Notes under the pieces: model-generated
What the model saw: only the letters and a program-made list of their open reading frames with translations
Database searches by the model: none
Told to the model about the DNA's origin: nothing
NCBI RefSeq assembly: GCF_021504595.1
Contig: NZ_JACSGT010000003.1
Location: 496,001 to 560,000 of the forward strand
Direction: 5' to 3'
Length of the DNA: 64,000 nt
Source: Chryseobacterium indicum
GTDB taxonomy: Bacteria; Bacteroidota; Bacteroidia; Flavobacteriales; Weeksellaceae
Shown here: one piece after another, positions 35,284-45,403 of the stretch
Numbering within the stretch: position 1 is the stretch's first letter
Layout: each line of letters opens with the position of its first letter
Position numbers and translations under genes: made by a program

Positions 35284-36060
35284 TTAATGATTTTTACTCT
35301 CTTTGATTCTGTTGACAAAAACAGGTATTGCATCGTCCATTCTGGATAAAGCTCCGGTTAAATTTCTGGCTCTTACAAAAGTTCGCGTTTGCGGTTTATT
35401 CACAAATGCAAATTCTATAAATTCTGAAATTCTTTCGGCAGGAATGCCTTCTTTTGTAAAATATTCGTCTTCTACCCTGTTTCTTATCCACGCAATGTCT
35501 TCCTGAAGATCATCATACCTGTATTGACGCTTCATTCTTCTTGCGTCACCACTGATAAGATCATATAACCCCTGAACATTCAGGCTTCCTAAAAGAATCG
35601 GAATTAAAACCTGCTTTACTTCTGCCGGTTTTTCGCGCATTTTCCCGACAGGCTGCGGTAATCCGACTGCATCTTCCACTATTTGTCCTTGATCGGTTTT
35701 TGCTACAGCCTTTGAATCTTTATCAAGATCTCCGGTAATTTTAGCCACTTTTACTTCTTCAATTTGTTCTGCAATTCTCGTAAGCTTAATATTCAGCTCT
35801 TTGCTTAAACCATACATTGCTTTTATAGAAGATCTTTCAAAACCATTTCTTACAAAACGAATTTCATCATCCGCAGAAGCTATCTCAATAGAAAAAGTTC
35901 CGTCGTTTGCTGTATATGTTTTTTTATCCGCAGAAATATTCATTACCGTAACGGAGGGTAAACTGATTCCGTCCTCATCGGTAATTTTTCCGGAAATTTT
36001 TTGCTGTGAAAAACCATTCACAAACAGAAAAAATAGAATTATAACTAATCTGAAATTCAT
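35284..36060 (-). CDS. Secreted carboxypeptidase-regulatory-like domain protein, paralogue 2
   Basis: 258 residues with a signal peptide (cleavage near 'NGFSQ'). Residues ~22-95 are a CarboxypepD_reg-like beta fold ('ISGKITDEDGISLPSVTVMN', 'DGTFSIEIASADDEIRFVRNGF'), a domain normally at the N-terminus of TonB-dependent receptors. No receptor follows. The C-terminal half is helical and charged ('YDDLQEDIAWIRNRVEDEYF'), with no recognised family. It lies 8 bp after a paralogous gene of similar layout. Function unknown. Confidence 0.82.
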   Translation of the reverse strand: MNFRLVIILFFLFVNGFSQQKISGKITDEDGISLPSVTVMNISADKKTYTANDGTFSIEIASADDEIRFVRNGFERSSIKAMYGLSKELNIKLTRIAEQIEEVKVAKITGDLDKDSKAVAKTDQGQIVEDAVGLPQPVGKMREKPAEVKQVLIPILLGSLNVQGLYDLISGDARRMKRQYRYDDLQEDIAWIRNRVEDEYFTKEGIPAERISEFIEFAFVNKPQTRTFVRARNLTGALSRMDDAIPVFVNRIKESKNH

Positions 36061-36068
36061 AAGATCAA

Positions 36069-36818
36069 TTATTTTTGAGGCTGTGGCAATTTGTAAGCTG
36101 AAATTCTTCCCAACACAGCATTTTTAAAACGGTTGATATCTGCTTCTGTACAATAGCCGTATTTCAGGATATTTTTCCTTTCAAAACCTGTTCTTAAAAT
36201 ATAGAGAATAAAATGCTGGATCTGTGGTTTAGGAATCTGAAGTTCTTCAAAGAAGGTGTCTCCCAAAGCATTTTGAAGATAATTCATCAGATCTACATCG
36301 TCCCATTTATTTTTAACTTTTCCGAAACTGTAAATTCCTTTGGTTACCGGCTGTACAAATTCTCCCGGTCTGGCTGCCAAAACTCCCGGAGCCGACTTTT
36401 GCGACATATATTTTGCCAGATCGTTCTTCAGTTTTTCAACTTTTCTTGGCGGATTGAGATTTTTAGCATCAATCTTAATATCTCCCGTTATGTTTTTTTT
36501 AATTTCAACTTCCGCAATCAGTTCTGCCGCTCTTATCATTGTTACATTTACAGGAGCCGTGATGTTTTCCTGGGTAATTTTACGATTTGTAAGCTCATAA
36601 CCCGATTTTATAAAACGAAGCTCGTCTCCCGCTCTTCCCGAAATCATGAAATGACCATCACGATTCGTAAGAACCCTTTCATCAGTCCGGATATTGATTA
36701 CCGTTACTTCCGGCATTTCATCATTATCTTCGGAAGTTACTTTCCCGAAAATATAATTCTGAGCGTGGCTGTTGATGAAAAAAAGAGAAGCTAATACAAA
36801 GAATAGTTTTATTTTCAC
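36069..36818 (-). CDS. Secreted carboxypeptidase-regulatory-like domain protein, paralogue 1
   Basis: 249 residues with a signal peptide ('FFVLASLFFINSHAQ'). The beta domain 'IFGKVTSEDNDEMPEVTVIN' and 'DGHFMISGRAGDELRFIKSGY' parallels the downstream paralogue. The middle ('RKVEKLKNDLAKYM', 'RPGEFVQPVTKG') and end ('GDTFFEELQIPKPQIQHFI') also correspond to the other gene in position ('AEVKQVLIPIL', 'VEDEYFTKEGIPAERISEFI'). The pair probably arose by tandem duplication and may form a complex. A -7 promoter box lies upstream. Confidence 0.82.
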   Translation of the reverse strand: MKIKLFFVLASLFFINSHAQNYIFGKVTSEDNDEMPEVTVINIRTDERVLTNRDGHFMISGRAGDELRFIKSGYELTNRKITQENITAPVNVTMIRAAELIAEVEIKKNITGDIKIDAKNLNPPRKVEKLKNDLAKYMSQKSAPGVLAARPGEFVQPVTKGIYSFGKVKNKWDDVDLMNYLQNALGDTFFEELQIPKPQIQHFILYILRTGFERKNILKYGYCTEADINRFKNAVLGRISAYKLPQPQK

Positions 36819-36836
36819 AGGTTATTTTTTATAAAG

Positions 36837-36844
36837 CAAAACTA
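36837..36844 (-). promoter_or_regulatory. Bacteroidota -7 box (TAGTTTTG) for the tandem paralogues
   Basis: The minus strand reads TAGTTTTG, an exact match, 18 bp before the ATG at 36818. Confidence 0.45.
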
Positions 36845-36998
36845 AAGTTATTTTTAAATTAAACCATAAGTTTAACCACAGTTAACGTGTTTTAGGATTT
36901 CTTTTAGAATTTTATTTTTAAAACTGTTAAATAGCAGCAGAAAATTGTTAAAATTTCACTTAAAAATTAGCTAACTTGCACTTTGAATTCCACTAAAA

Positions 36999-39900
36999 AT
37001 GCAAAATTCTTATACGGTAATTAATGCTTCGGCAGGTTCGGGGAAAACCTATGCTCTGGTGCAGAGGCTTTTAATGATCTGTCTCCGGTATCCTAATCAG
37101 CAGCAGTCGATCAGGAATATTCTGGCATTAACCTTTACCAACAAGGCAGCCAATGAGATGAAGGAAAGAATTCTGACGTGGCTTGGAAATTTTTCCAATG
37201 ATAATTTTGCAGAAAATCCGGATTTAAAAAATATTCAGAAAGCATTTGAAGAAGAAGGACTGAAAATAACGATCGATGAACTGCATCACCGTGCAAAAAA
37301 AATGCTCGATTATGTGCTTCATAATTATTCTACTCTGAATATCGGAACGATTGACCGTTTTAATTCCCGTCTGGTAAGAAGTTTTTCTTATGAACTGGGA
37401 CTCGCCAAAAATTTCAATCTGGAAATTGAAGCGGAACCTTTTCTGATTGAAGCGGTTGATAAAATGCTCGATCAGATTGGCGAAAACGAAGTGATCTCCA
37501 ACTCTTTCATGGATTATGTGGATTACAGTCTCGAAAATAATGAAAGAATAAACCTGAACAAAAGTCTTTACGGTTCGGCAAAAGAGTTCGTGAAAGATAT
37601 TCATTACGAGCATCTTAAAAACAATAAGGATTTCGACAGCACGAATTACGAGAACATCAAAGATACACTCCGAAAAGAAATTGCCCAGAACAAAAAACAG
37701 GCAATTGAACTGGCTACACGATCCATCGAATTATTCAGATCAAGGAATATTGAAATTGAAGATTTTGCACAGGGAAAAAACGGAATCGGAGGCTTTTTTA
37801 CGAAAGTATTAGACTTTTATCATCAGAAAAGACCGGGATTTCCTTTTCCTACGACTGCGGAAGAATCTGTTGTGAATAACTACCGGAAAGGAGCTTCGGC
37901 AAAATCAAAAAACAAGGAAGCTGACATTCTTAAAATCCTCGATCAATTACTGGATTACAGAATGCAGCTTATTCGGCTGTATATTGAAACCCAGAAAAAA
38001 GAGAAAATTTTATCCGCGCTTCTGCCTTTAAAGGTAAATAAAGACATTCAGGATGAGCTGAAAAAAATTGAGGAAGAAAACGACCTTGTTTTGCTTTCTA
38101 AATTTAATATTTTAATTAACGAAAACCTTCGGAATGAGCCTTCGGCTTTTATTTATGAAAAAGTAGGCTCCCAGTTTCAGCACTATTTTTTTGATGAATT
38201 TCAGGATACTTCAGAATTACAGTGGCAGAATTTCCTTCCTTTGAGAGATCATGCGATTTCATCAGAAAATACTTCTTTTACGTTGGTTGGAGACCCGAAA
38301 CAGAGTATTTATCGTTTTCGTGGAGGGGAAAGTAAACTGATGCTCGATATCATCAACAAAAAGGAATTTTCCCCTAAACAGGCAGATTTATTGGTTTTAA
38401 AAGACAATTGGCGAAGTGCAAAAAATATTGTTCACTTTAATAACGAACTGTATAAATTTCATTCGGAATCTTTAGCAGAAGAGCATAAAAATATTTTCGG
38501 AACTGATGCCGAACAAAATCCGAAATCGTCGATCGAAGGCCGTGTAAAAGTAAATCTGATAGAAAATCTTACGAATGAGGATTTTTACAACGATACGTCT
38601 GAAAGCATGAGGAAAGATATTCAGGAGATTCTGGATAACGGCTTTAAATTTTCAGACATTACGATTCTATGCCGTGGAAATTTTGATATTTTCAGCTATT
38701 CTCAAAAACTGGGAAATCTGAAGGTAAATTACAAAGGGGAGGAAACGAATATTAAAACGATTTCCGATAAAGGTCTTACCTTAGAATTATCCAACACGCT
38801 TAAAGCCGTTGTTGAATTCCTGCGATGGGAAAGCAATCCTAAGAATAAGCCGAATCTGATCATGATGATGTATTACCTGAACAAAGTGGGAAGAATTCAG
38901 ATGGCAGATTTCACCCTGGAAATGAAGGAAATTTTAGGAATTGAAACGCACGAAGAAACGTTACACTTTATTCAGGAAAAATACGCTCTGAAGCTTAAGC
39001 AGGACAATTTCCCGAGATTCAATCTGTACAACTTTGTTGAGTATTATATTAATGAATTTTCTGTTGAAAATAAAGAGACCGATTTCCTGCTGAACTTTCT
39101 CGAGATGCTTTTCAATTTTACACAAAATGCAGGAGCGAGTACGAAAGAATTTCTGAAATATTGGGATGAGGAGGCTTCGGCATATACGATTCAGGCTTCG
39201 GAAAATATTGATGCGATCCAGATTATGACGATCCACAAAGCAAAAGGGTTGGAGTTCCCGATTGTTTTTATCCCAATGATTAATAAAAATCGTGATGCCG
39301 AGTTCACCAATTGGTTTGAAACGAGCAATGACAGTGCTTTAAAGTCGGTTAATATTAATCAGTTCAGTAAAAATCTTGAGGTGTATGATGAGGAAATCCA
39401 GTATTTCAATCTCCAGAATTCTTATAAAAACTTTGTAGACAGGCTGTGTCTGCAATACGTTGCGACAACGCGACCGGTAGAGCAATTGTATTTTTATATT
39501 CAGAAAGCGAATAAAACGTCTAACAATCTTGAATTGCTGGAGTTTTTACAGTCTAAAAATCCGGAAAATCTAGATGAATTTGATCTGTATGAAGTGAATC
39601 CCGAGATGCTGAAAAAACATTCAAGGGACAAAACCTCCCATTTTGAAACGAAGGATATTCAGAATTTAAAAAACATCAACGAAAAAAATACATCGATTAA
39701 GATTGCCACTCCGTCAAAAAACTATCAGGTACGGGTTGAAAAAGTAAGAATCGGGCTTTTCGTCCATGAATTACTCTCGCAGATTAATACAGCAAAAGAC
39801 ATCAGAAAAGTTCTGGAATGCTACGTTCTCGATGGTCATATAACCCTTGAAGAAAGTGCCGAAATCGAGAAAAATTTAAAAGAAATCATAGAAAATAACG

Positions 39901-40139
39901 CTGAATTTTTTGATGAAAAATGGCAGGTTATCAATGAAAAAGACATCATGATTTCCGAAAACGGTGAAAGCAGCGTGTATCGTCCGGACAGAATTTTAAA
40001 AAACGCTGAAGGTTACGTAATTGTAGATTTTAAAACCGGTGAAGAATCTGAGAAAAATGACAGACAAATTGCCCATTATAAAGATATTCTGGAAAAACTG
40101 GGAAAAAAGGTTCTGAAAACGCAGCTTATTTATTTGTAA
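36999..40139 (+). CDS. UvrD/RecB-type helicase-nuclease (AddA-like)
   Basis: 1046 residues. The superfamily 1A helicase motifs are in order: Walker A 'NASAGSGKT' (residues 9-17), 'ALTFTNKAANEMKERI' (motif Ia), 'FDEFQDTSELQW' (motif II), 'GDPKQSIYRFRGG' (III), 'IMTIHKAKGLEFPIVFIP' (V) and 'YVATTRPVEQLYF' (VI). A C-terminal PD-(D/E)XK nuclease follows ('GLFVHELLSQI', 'YRPDRIL', 'VIVDFKTGE'). This is the AddA/RecB design for processing DNA double-strand ends. No AddB-like gene is in the window. A perfect 19-bp hairpin follows the stop. Confidence 0.92.
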   Translation: MQNSYTVINASAGSGKTYALVQRLLMICLRYPNQQQSIRNILALTFTNKAANEMKERILTWLGNFSNDNFAENPDLKNIQKAFEEEGLKITIDELHHRAKKMLDYVLHNYSTLNIGTIDRFNSRLVRSFSYELGLAKNFNLEIEAEPFLIEAVDKMLDQIGENEVISNSFMDYVDYSLENNERINLNKSLYGSAKEFVKDIHYEHLKNNKDFDSTNYENIKDTLRKEIAQNKKQAIELATRSIELFRSRNIEIEDFAQGKNGIGGFFTKVLDFYHQKRPGFPFPTTAEESVVNNYRKGASAKSKNKEADILKILDQLLDYRMQLIRLYIETQKKEKILSALLPLKVNKDIQDELKKIEEENDLVLLSKFNILINENLRNEPSAFIYEKVGSQFQHYFFDEFQDTSELQWQNFLPLRDHAISSENTSFTLVGDPKQSIYRFRGGESKLMLDIINKKEFSPKQADLLVLKDNWRSAKNIVHFNNELYKFHSESLAEEHKNIFGTDAEQNPKSSIEGRVKVNLIENLTNEDFYNDTSESMRKDIQEILDNGFKFSDITILCRGNFDIFSYSQKLGNLKVNYKGEETNIKTISDKGLTLELSNTLKAVVEFLRWESNPKNKPNLIMMMYYLNKVGRIQMADFTLEMKEILGIETHEETLHFIQEKYALKLKQDNFPRFNLYNFVEYYINEFSVENKETDFLLNFLEMLFNFTQNAGASTKEFLKYWDEEASAYTIQASENIDAIQIMTIHKAKGLEFPIVFIPMINKNRDAEFTNWFETSNDSALKSVNINQFSKNLEVYDEEIQYFNLQNSYKNFVDRLCLQYVATTRPVEQLYFYIQKANKTSNNLELLEFLQSKNPENLDEFDLYEVNPEMLKKHSRDKTSHFETKDIQNLKNINEKNTSIKIATPSKNYQVRVEKVRIGLFVHELLSQINTAKDIRKVLECYVLDGHITLEESAEIEKNLKEIIENNAEFFDEKWQVINEKDIMISENGESSVYRPDRILKNAEGYVIVDFKTGEESEKNDRQIAHYKDILEKLGKKVLKTQLIYL

Positions 40140-40158
40140 TCTCAAATATTGTATTAAG

Positions 40159-40199
40159 AAACGTCTACGGCGGCACCTTCGGTGCCGCCGTAGACGTTT
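40159..40199 (+). terminator. Perfect 19-bp stem-loop after the helicase gene
   Basis: Arms of 19 bp (core CGGCGGCACC) around the loop TTC, closing as a C(TTCG)G-type tetraloop, 20 bp after the helicase stop. It is strikingly GC-rich in an AT-rich spacer. Only four T follow. The rest of the 334-bp gap to the next gene is AT-rich with nothing recognisable. Confidence 0.6.
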
Positions 40200-43100
40200 T
40201 ACGATCTATTTTTCTTAAGTATAAATTAACACTTATTCTGTTTTTCATCACACTTAATCAATATGTGATGACAGTTAATTAATATAACTGGCACTTTAAA
40301 ACCAATTCATTTACCTTTAATAAAATCTATTTTAAAACACTGACTATTAGCATTTTAAAAATTAAATTCTTATTAATATCAAATACATGAATTATGCCAG
40401 AAATTCTATTCAAACCACCTTAGATTAAAAACCTGATCATTAAAAAAAATTTTTAACCATTAAACAAAGTATTATGAAAATTAGAATATTTATATTCATC
40501 TTATCGCTCTTCATGATCCTGAGCATAAGCGCACAAACAGCTTCTAAGTATTTTTATTACTACAAAGGGAAAAAATATTTCCTTCAGTTAGACAAATCAT
40601 CAATTGCCATTTCGTCTGCCAATACAGATGTTGTAAGAAATTTGAAAACAACCACCCCGATTGTTGAAAACTTTACCAAAAATTCTCTTTTGAATGACGG
40701 GAAAAAAGTGGTAAGCGATAAAAAAAGCTATTATGTAGAAATTGAATCCGACGCCAATATTTCAGACGAACAATACATTGCCAATATCGCTGAAAAAAAC
40801 AAAAATCCCAATGTACTGATTGCATCCCCTTGTTTTATAAGCGGTGAAAAACAAAAAATGGGAATGTCTAATAATTTCTATGTAAAACTGAAATCAAAAA
40901 ATGACCTCAAACTTCTGAATGAATTAGCACAGAAAAACAATGTGGAAGTATTAGGTTATAACGAATATATGCCACTTTGGTTTACGGTTTCATGTTCTAA
41001 AAATTCCACTCTTCCTACGGCAATAGAAATGTCCGCTTTATTTTACGAAACAGGATCTTTTGAAGCTTCGGAACCGGAATTTATGTATCACAATCTTGAA
41101 GCTACGGCAGATCCTTCTTATCCCAATCAGTGGTCACTGAAAAATACAGGACAGTTTGGGGCTTCTTATGCGGGAATTGATATAAAAGCTGAATCGGCAT
41201 GGACTTTATCCACCGGAGCCAACGTGAAAACAGCAATCTTTGATCATGGTTTCGAAATGAATCATCCGGATCTTGCCGCGAATGTTTTCGGATCAGGATA
41301 TGATGCGCAGACCAATACTTCACCTTCTGTGGTAAGAGGAAGTCACGGTACCGCCTGTGCAGGAATTGCCGGAGCCGTTCAAAACAACAATTTAGGAATC
41401 AGCGGCGTGGCTCCCAGTACAAAATTAATTTCTATCAGTATCAATCTTACTTTTTCCGATACTCCTCAACAATTGGCTAATGGTTTCAACTGGGCAACAG
41501 CAAATGGCGTAGATGTAATCAGCAATTCATGGGGAGGATATGCACCTTCCACCATCATCGAAAACGGAATTACCAACGCTTTGGTAAACGGCAGAGGCGG
41601 AAAAGGGATGGTTGTGGTTTTTGCTGCAGGTAATGAAAACAATACCACGATCAGATATCCTGGAAGCTGGAATCCTCAGATATTGGTGGTTGGAGCATTA
41701 AGTCCTTGTGGTGAAAGAAAAAATCCGGGCTCATGTGACGGAGAAGGATGGGGAAGCTGCTATGGAAGCCAGCTCGACATTATGGCTCCCGGTGTGAAAA
41801 TGCCTACCACAGACAGACAGGGAAGCAATGGATATAATGCTTCAGACTATACTCCTGATTTTAACGGAACATCTTCTGCATGTCCTGTTATTGCCGGTGT
41901 AGCTGCCTTAATTTTATCTGCAAACCCTTGTTTAACCGCTCAACAGGTAAGAGATATTATAGAACAGACTGCTCAAAAGGTAAGAACAGATCTTTATGCT
42001 TATGCCTCCACTTCAGGAAGACCAAACGGAACATGGAATAGCCAGATGGGATATGGATTGGTAAATGCTTATGCAGCAGTTCAAAGAGCTAAATCAACAT
42101 TCAGTCTTGCTGCATTCGACAGTTCTGCGGATATCGGTCTGGAACCTAACCCTTCTGCAACGACATGGGCAAATATTTATCAGAGTCCTGATATCTGGAA
42201 CAGACGTACCAACAGTTCTCTATTAAACTTTACCCATCAGGATCCGGGATATCTTGGACCAGGATTTAACGTGATGAGATTCAGAGTTCGCAATATCGGC
42301 TGTACAACTTCTGCCCCAAGTTTTGCAAGATTATACTGGACGATGGGATCTACCGGCGAAACATGGCCAAACTCATGGAACGGAATACAGTTAATTAACG
42401 GTTTTTCGGCAGGTGGAGAACTTACTACTCCGTATACAGGATTTAATGCTTCGAATACGTATGCAACAGGTCAGGGATTCAAAATTCCGGCTCTGGCTCC
42501 GGGACAAACTTACATTATTGATGCCAAATGGAATCCGGTAGATCCTGCAATTTATGGAGGTCTTACTGATAATCAGGTTTGTTTCTTAGGCAGAATTGTA
42601 TCTCCGGGAGATCCGATGTACAACGAAAATCCGGGTCCGAATGCTCCTATTCAGCCTAATGTTACCAATAACAATAACGTTGTAACCCGAAATACAAGAC
42701 TGGTAAGCTTAAGCGGAACTTTCCCTAAAAAATCAGGATTCTTCTTTGGAAATTATTTTGATTTTGAAAAGAATTTTGATGTTAAATTCAATTTGGTAAA
42801 AGATTCTAACGTGCCTTTCAAAAGCGTAGGAAATATTGTAGTAAAACTAAATGATATAGCCTGGGAAAGATGGGAAAACGGAGGAAAAGTAATGGAAGGA
42901 ATGCAGGTGCTGAATTACAATGAACATGAATTTATCATCACAGATCTTCAGAACGCTTCCCTTAAAAATATCAGGCTGAAAGCAGGTGAATATTTCCCTG
43001 TTGCGCTTAGTTTCCAACAGGAAAACACAAATATTACCTCACCGGAAAGCTATGATTTTGCCGCTACTCAAACCATTACAGGAAGCCCTGATGAGTTGTA

Positions 43101-43295
43101 CGGAAGTGTTTGTCATTTCCTGATTACCATCAACCAGAAAGAACCTTCAGACGGAGAGCAGTTCTGCGACGACAAATGCAGACAGGCAAAAGCTCAGTCT
43201 GCCATTTTACAGGATGTGAAATTATCTCCAAATCCTGCTTCTTCCAATGCTACTTTAGAATTTAATCTGGCTGAAGATGCAAAAGTAAATATCGT

Positions 43296-43306
43296 ATTGG
43301 CAGATT
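43296..43306. repeat. Target-site duplication, left copy (ATTGGCAGATT)
   Basis: An 11-bp sequence identical to 44520-44530 directly flanks the element. This length is usual for IS4-family insertions. Confidence 0.88.
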
Positions 43307-44519
43307 TAGTACATGACAAAAGTTTCAAAATATTGAAAATCAACAAGATAAAATGTTTAATATTTGTTTAAATGACTGATATTTAGTAAATTAGAAGATG
43401 TTTCTCAGGCATTCAACTAAGTATACCAATACCAGTCAAGATTATAAAATTATAGAATTAGATTCAGTTTTAGAGCATAATTTTGAAACAAAAATCAATA
43501 AAGCCCGATTGAAATTTATTTCACTTTTGATTTTAGCTTTATGTAAAGTAAAAACAGTTAATTATCTGTCTTTGGCTAATGCTTTTGACAGTAATGCCAC
43601 AGCGGAAAGTTCCTTCCGGAGAATACAAAGGTTTATGGCAAATTTTGATTTGCCCATGAAGTTGATTTCCGGTTTTATATTTAATATTTTGCCTGAAAAG
43701 GAAAATCTGGTTTTGGTGCTGGATCGTACTAACTGGAAGTTTGGAAGTTCCAATATCAATATCCTGATGCTTGGAATCTGCTATAAAAATATTGCTATTC
43801 CAATCATGTTCAGAACATTAGATAAAAGAGGTAATTCTGATACCACAGAAAGAATAGAATTAATAAGACAGTTCATCACCTGGTTTGGCAGGGATTGTAT
43901 TAATTGCTTACTGGCGGACAGAGAATTTGTAGGGCATCACTGGCTGGAGTTTTTAAACAAAAACAACATAAGGTATTATATTCGGCTAAGGAAAAACTTC
44001 AAGGTATTTTGCTTTGATAGAAATCAGGAAAAACCTGTGTTTTGGCTGTTTAACAAATTAAAGAAAGGCGAGTTTTATCATCATCCGAAAATAGTGAAAA
44101 TCAACGATGTTCTATGCTATGTATCTGGTGTGAAGGGGTTTGACAAAGAGGGTAAATTAGATACTTTAATTCTGGTTTCCTTTAATAAACCAGAAGAATC
44201 TTGGGAGTATTATAAAAAAAGATGGCAGATAGAAACTCTTTTTAAAGCTTTTAAAAGCAGCGGATTTAATATTGAAAGCACACATGTGACTGACCAGAAG
44301 AGATTAGAAAAATTATTTATGATCGTAATGATAGCCTTAGTTTGGTGTTACAAGATTGGTGATTTTGTAGATCAGAATATTAAAGCCATAAAAATAAAAA
44401 AACACCAAAGAAAAGCCTTAAGTGTTTTTAAATATGGGTTAAATCATCTCAACAACATACTTATGAATAGGTTAAATAAAATGAATATCAATGTATTACA
44501 ATTTTTGTCATGTACTTAG
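43307..44519 (+). mobile_element. IS4-family insertion sequence, 1213 bp
   Basis: The ends are inverted repeats sharing AGTACATGACAAAA (14 bp). The left end starts one base before this motif and the right end extends three bases past it. An 11-bp direct repeat lies outside. One transposase gene fills the element. The insertion plus duplication is 1224 bp, a multiple of three, so the host frame matches on both sides. Confidence 0.9.
43398..44519 (+). CDS. IS4-family transposase
   Basis: 373 residues. The DDE triad is Asp109 ('LVLDRTNWKFG'), Asp174 ('CLLADREFVGH') and Glu279. The signature Y-(2)-R-(3)-E-(6)-K of IS4 elements is exact from Tyr272 to Lys286 ('YKKRWQIETLFKAFK'). The length and intact frame suggest it may still be active. 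The stop codon lies at the very end of the element (44517-44519). Confidence 0.92.
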   Translation: MFLRHSTKYTNTSQDYKIIELDSVLEHNFETKINKARLKFISLLILALCKVKTVNYLSLANAFDSNATAESSFRRIQRFMANFDLPMKLISGFIFNILPEKENLVLVLDRTNWKFGSSNINILMLGICYKNIAIPIMFRTLDKRGNSDTTERIELIRQFITWFGRDCINCLLADREFVGHHWLEFLNKNNIRYYIRLRKNFKVFCFDRNQEKPVFWLFNKLKKGEFYHHPKIVKINDVLCYVSGVKGFDKEGKLDTLILVSFNKPEESWEYYKKRWQIETLFKAFKSSGFNIESTHVTDQKRLEKLFMIVMIALVWCYKIGDFVDQNIKAIKIKKHQRKALSVFKYGLNHLNNILMNRLNKMNINVLQFLSCT

Positions 44520-44530
44520 ATTGGCAGATT
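44520..44530. repeat. Target-site duplication, right copy (ATTGGCAGATT)
   Basis: Identical to 43296-43306. It marks the outer edge of the element. Reading from here resumes the subtilisin's sorting domain. Confidence 0.88.
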
Positions 44531-44714
44531 ATAACGGAAAAACACTTAAAACGATTTCAGAATCCGAATCTTTAAGAAAAGGAATCAGCAGAAAAGTATT
44601 TTCTATTAACGATCTTCCGAATGGAGTTTACGTAGTAAGTATTCTCGCTAATTCTGAGAAAAAATCTATCCATCTGATAGTAAAACATTAAGAATTAAAT
44701 ATAATTATCAACAA

Positions 44715-44740
44715 AAAAGAGCAGAAATTTCTGCTCTTTT
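44715..44740. terminator. Bidirectional terminator after the broken subtilisin gene
   Basis: An AAAAGAGCAGAAA/TTTCTGCTCTTTT palindrome, 26 bp, 23 bp after the stop. The ferritin gene converges on it. Confidence 0.75.
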
Positions 44741-44765
44741 CGTTTTTTATGCTGTAAAATAAATA

Positions 44766-45275
44766 TTAAGCTGTTGTATCCGGTGCGAAAACTCTCTGCG
44801 CCAATTCCTGATCAAAAAGATATAAAGCGGATGGATTATCGCTTACCATTTTGATTTTGGTAACCAACTGAGAAGCGCTTGCTTCTTCTTCAACCTGCTC
44901 GTTGATGAACCACTGCAGGAAAGAAGTCGTAGCAAAATCGCCCTCGTCATTTGCATTTTTCACAATATTGAAGATGCTTCTTGTTACTTTTTTCTCATGT
45001 TCCAGTGCTTTTTCAAAAATGTCGATTGCGCCTGCAAATTCGTGGGGTGGCTTTGCGATTTCTCCGATAATAATTTCTCCACCTACGTCATTTAAATAAT
45101 CGAACATTTTGTCGGCATGCATTAATTCTTCTTTGCTCTGTACACGGAAATAATTGGCAATCCCGTCAAGATCCTTACCGGAAAACCATGCAGACATAGA
45201 AAGATAATATTGTGCAGCGTACTGTTCGTGAGCTATTTGTTCGTTAATTAATTTGGCAATTTTTTCGCTAACCAT
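44766..45275 (-). CDS. ftnA: Ferritin
   Basis: 169 residues from the ATG at 45275. An upstream TTG at 45323 is rejected because it coincides with the -33 promoter element. The non-heme ferritin pattern is complete: 'NEQIAHEQYAAQYYLSMSAWF', split over residues ~11-31, 'RVQSKEELMHADKMFDYLND', and 'FINEQVEEEASASQLV' give the ferroxidase Glu/His residues. It stores iron as a 24-subunit shell in the cytoplasm. It is a monocistronic gene with a good promoter. Confidence 0.95.
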   Translation of the reverse strand: MVSEKIAKLINEQIAHEQYAAQYYLSMSAWFSGKDLDGIANYFRVQSKEELMHADKMFDYLNDVGGEIIIGEIAKPPHEFAGAIDIFEKALEHEKKVTRSIFNIVKNANDEGDFATTSFLQWFINEQVEEEASASQLVTKIKMVSDNPSALYLFDQELAQRVFAPDTTA

Positions 45276-45293
45276 AAGTCCTAAATTTTCAGT

Positions 45294-45323
45294 CAAAATT
45301 AGGGAATAAAACCCCGAAATCAA
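45294..45323 (-). promoter_or_regulatory. Bacteroidota promoter for ferritin
   Basis: On the minus strand, TTG (45323-45321) and an exact TAATTTTG (45301-45294) are 19 bp apart, 18 bp before the ATG. Confidence 0.65.
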
Positions 45324-45340
45324 AAGTTTTAGCAGAAATT

Positions 45341-45372
45341 AATAAAAAAGGACGGAATAAATCCCGTCCTCC
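45341..45372 (-). terminator. Terminator of the Spy/CpxP-like gene
   Basis: On the minus strand, GGACGGG(n)CCGTCC followed by six T. It is 32 bp past that gene's stop. Confidence 0.75.
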
Positions 45373-45403
45373 TACACATTAAAAAATCAAAATTATAAAC
45401 TAC

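Larger units (their letters stand above)
40474..44691 (+). pseudogene. T9SS-exported S8 subtilisin gene, interrupted by an IS element
   Basis: The left part encodes 944 residues before the insertion: signal peptide, a ~190-residue propeptide region, then the subtilisin triad Asp257 ('AIFDHGFEMNHPDL'), His291 ('GSHGTACAGIAG') and Ser467 ('FNGTSSACPVIAG'), followed by beta-rich domains. 'LSPNPASSNATLEF' starts a type A T9SS sorting domain, which the element cuts. After the element, 44531-44691 encodes the rest ('YNGKTLKTISESESL' ... 'VSILANSEKKSIHLIVKH'). Removing the element and one 11-bp repeat restores one frame of 997 codons. As it stands, translation runs 20 residues into the element and stops at 43371, giving a protease without a sorting domain. 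Confidence 0.93.

Noticed and set aside
45276..45323. N-terminal extension of ferritin from a TTG start
   Set aside because: The TTG is the -33 element of a good promoter, and the ATG at 45275 gives the normal ferritin N-terminus.
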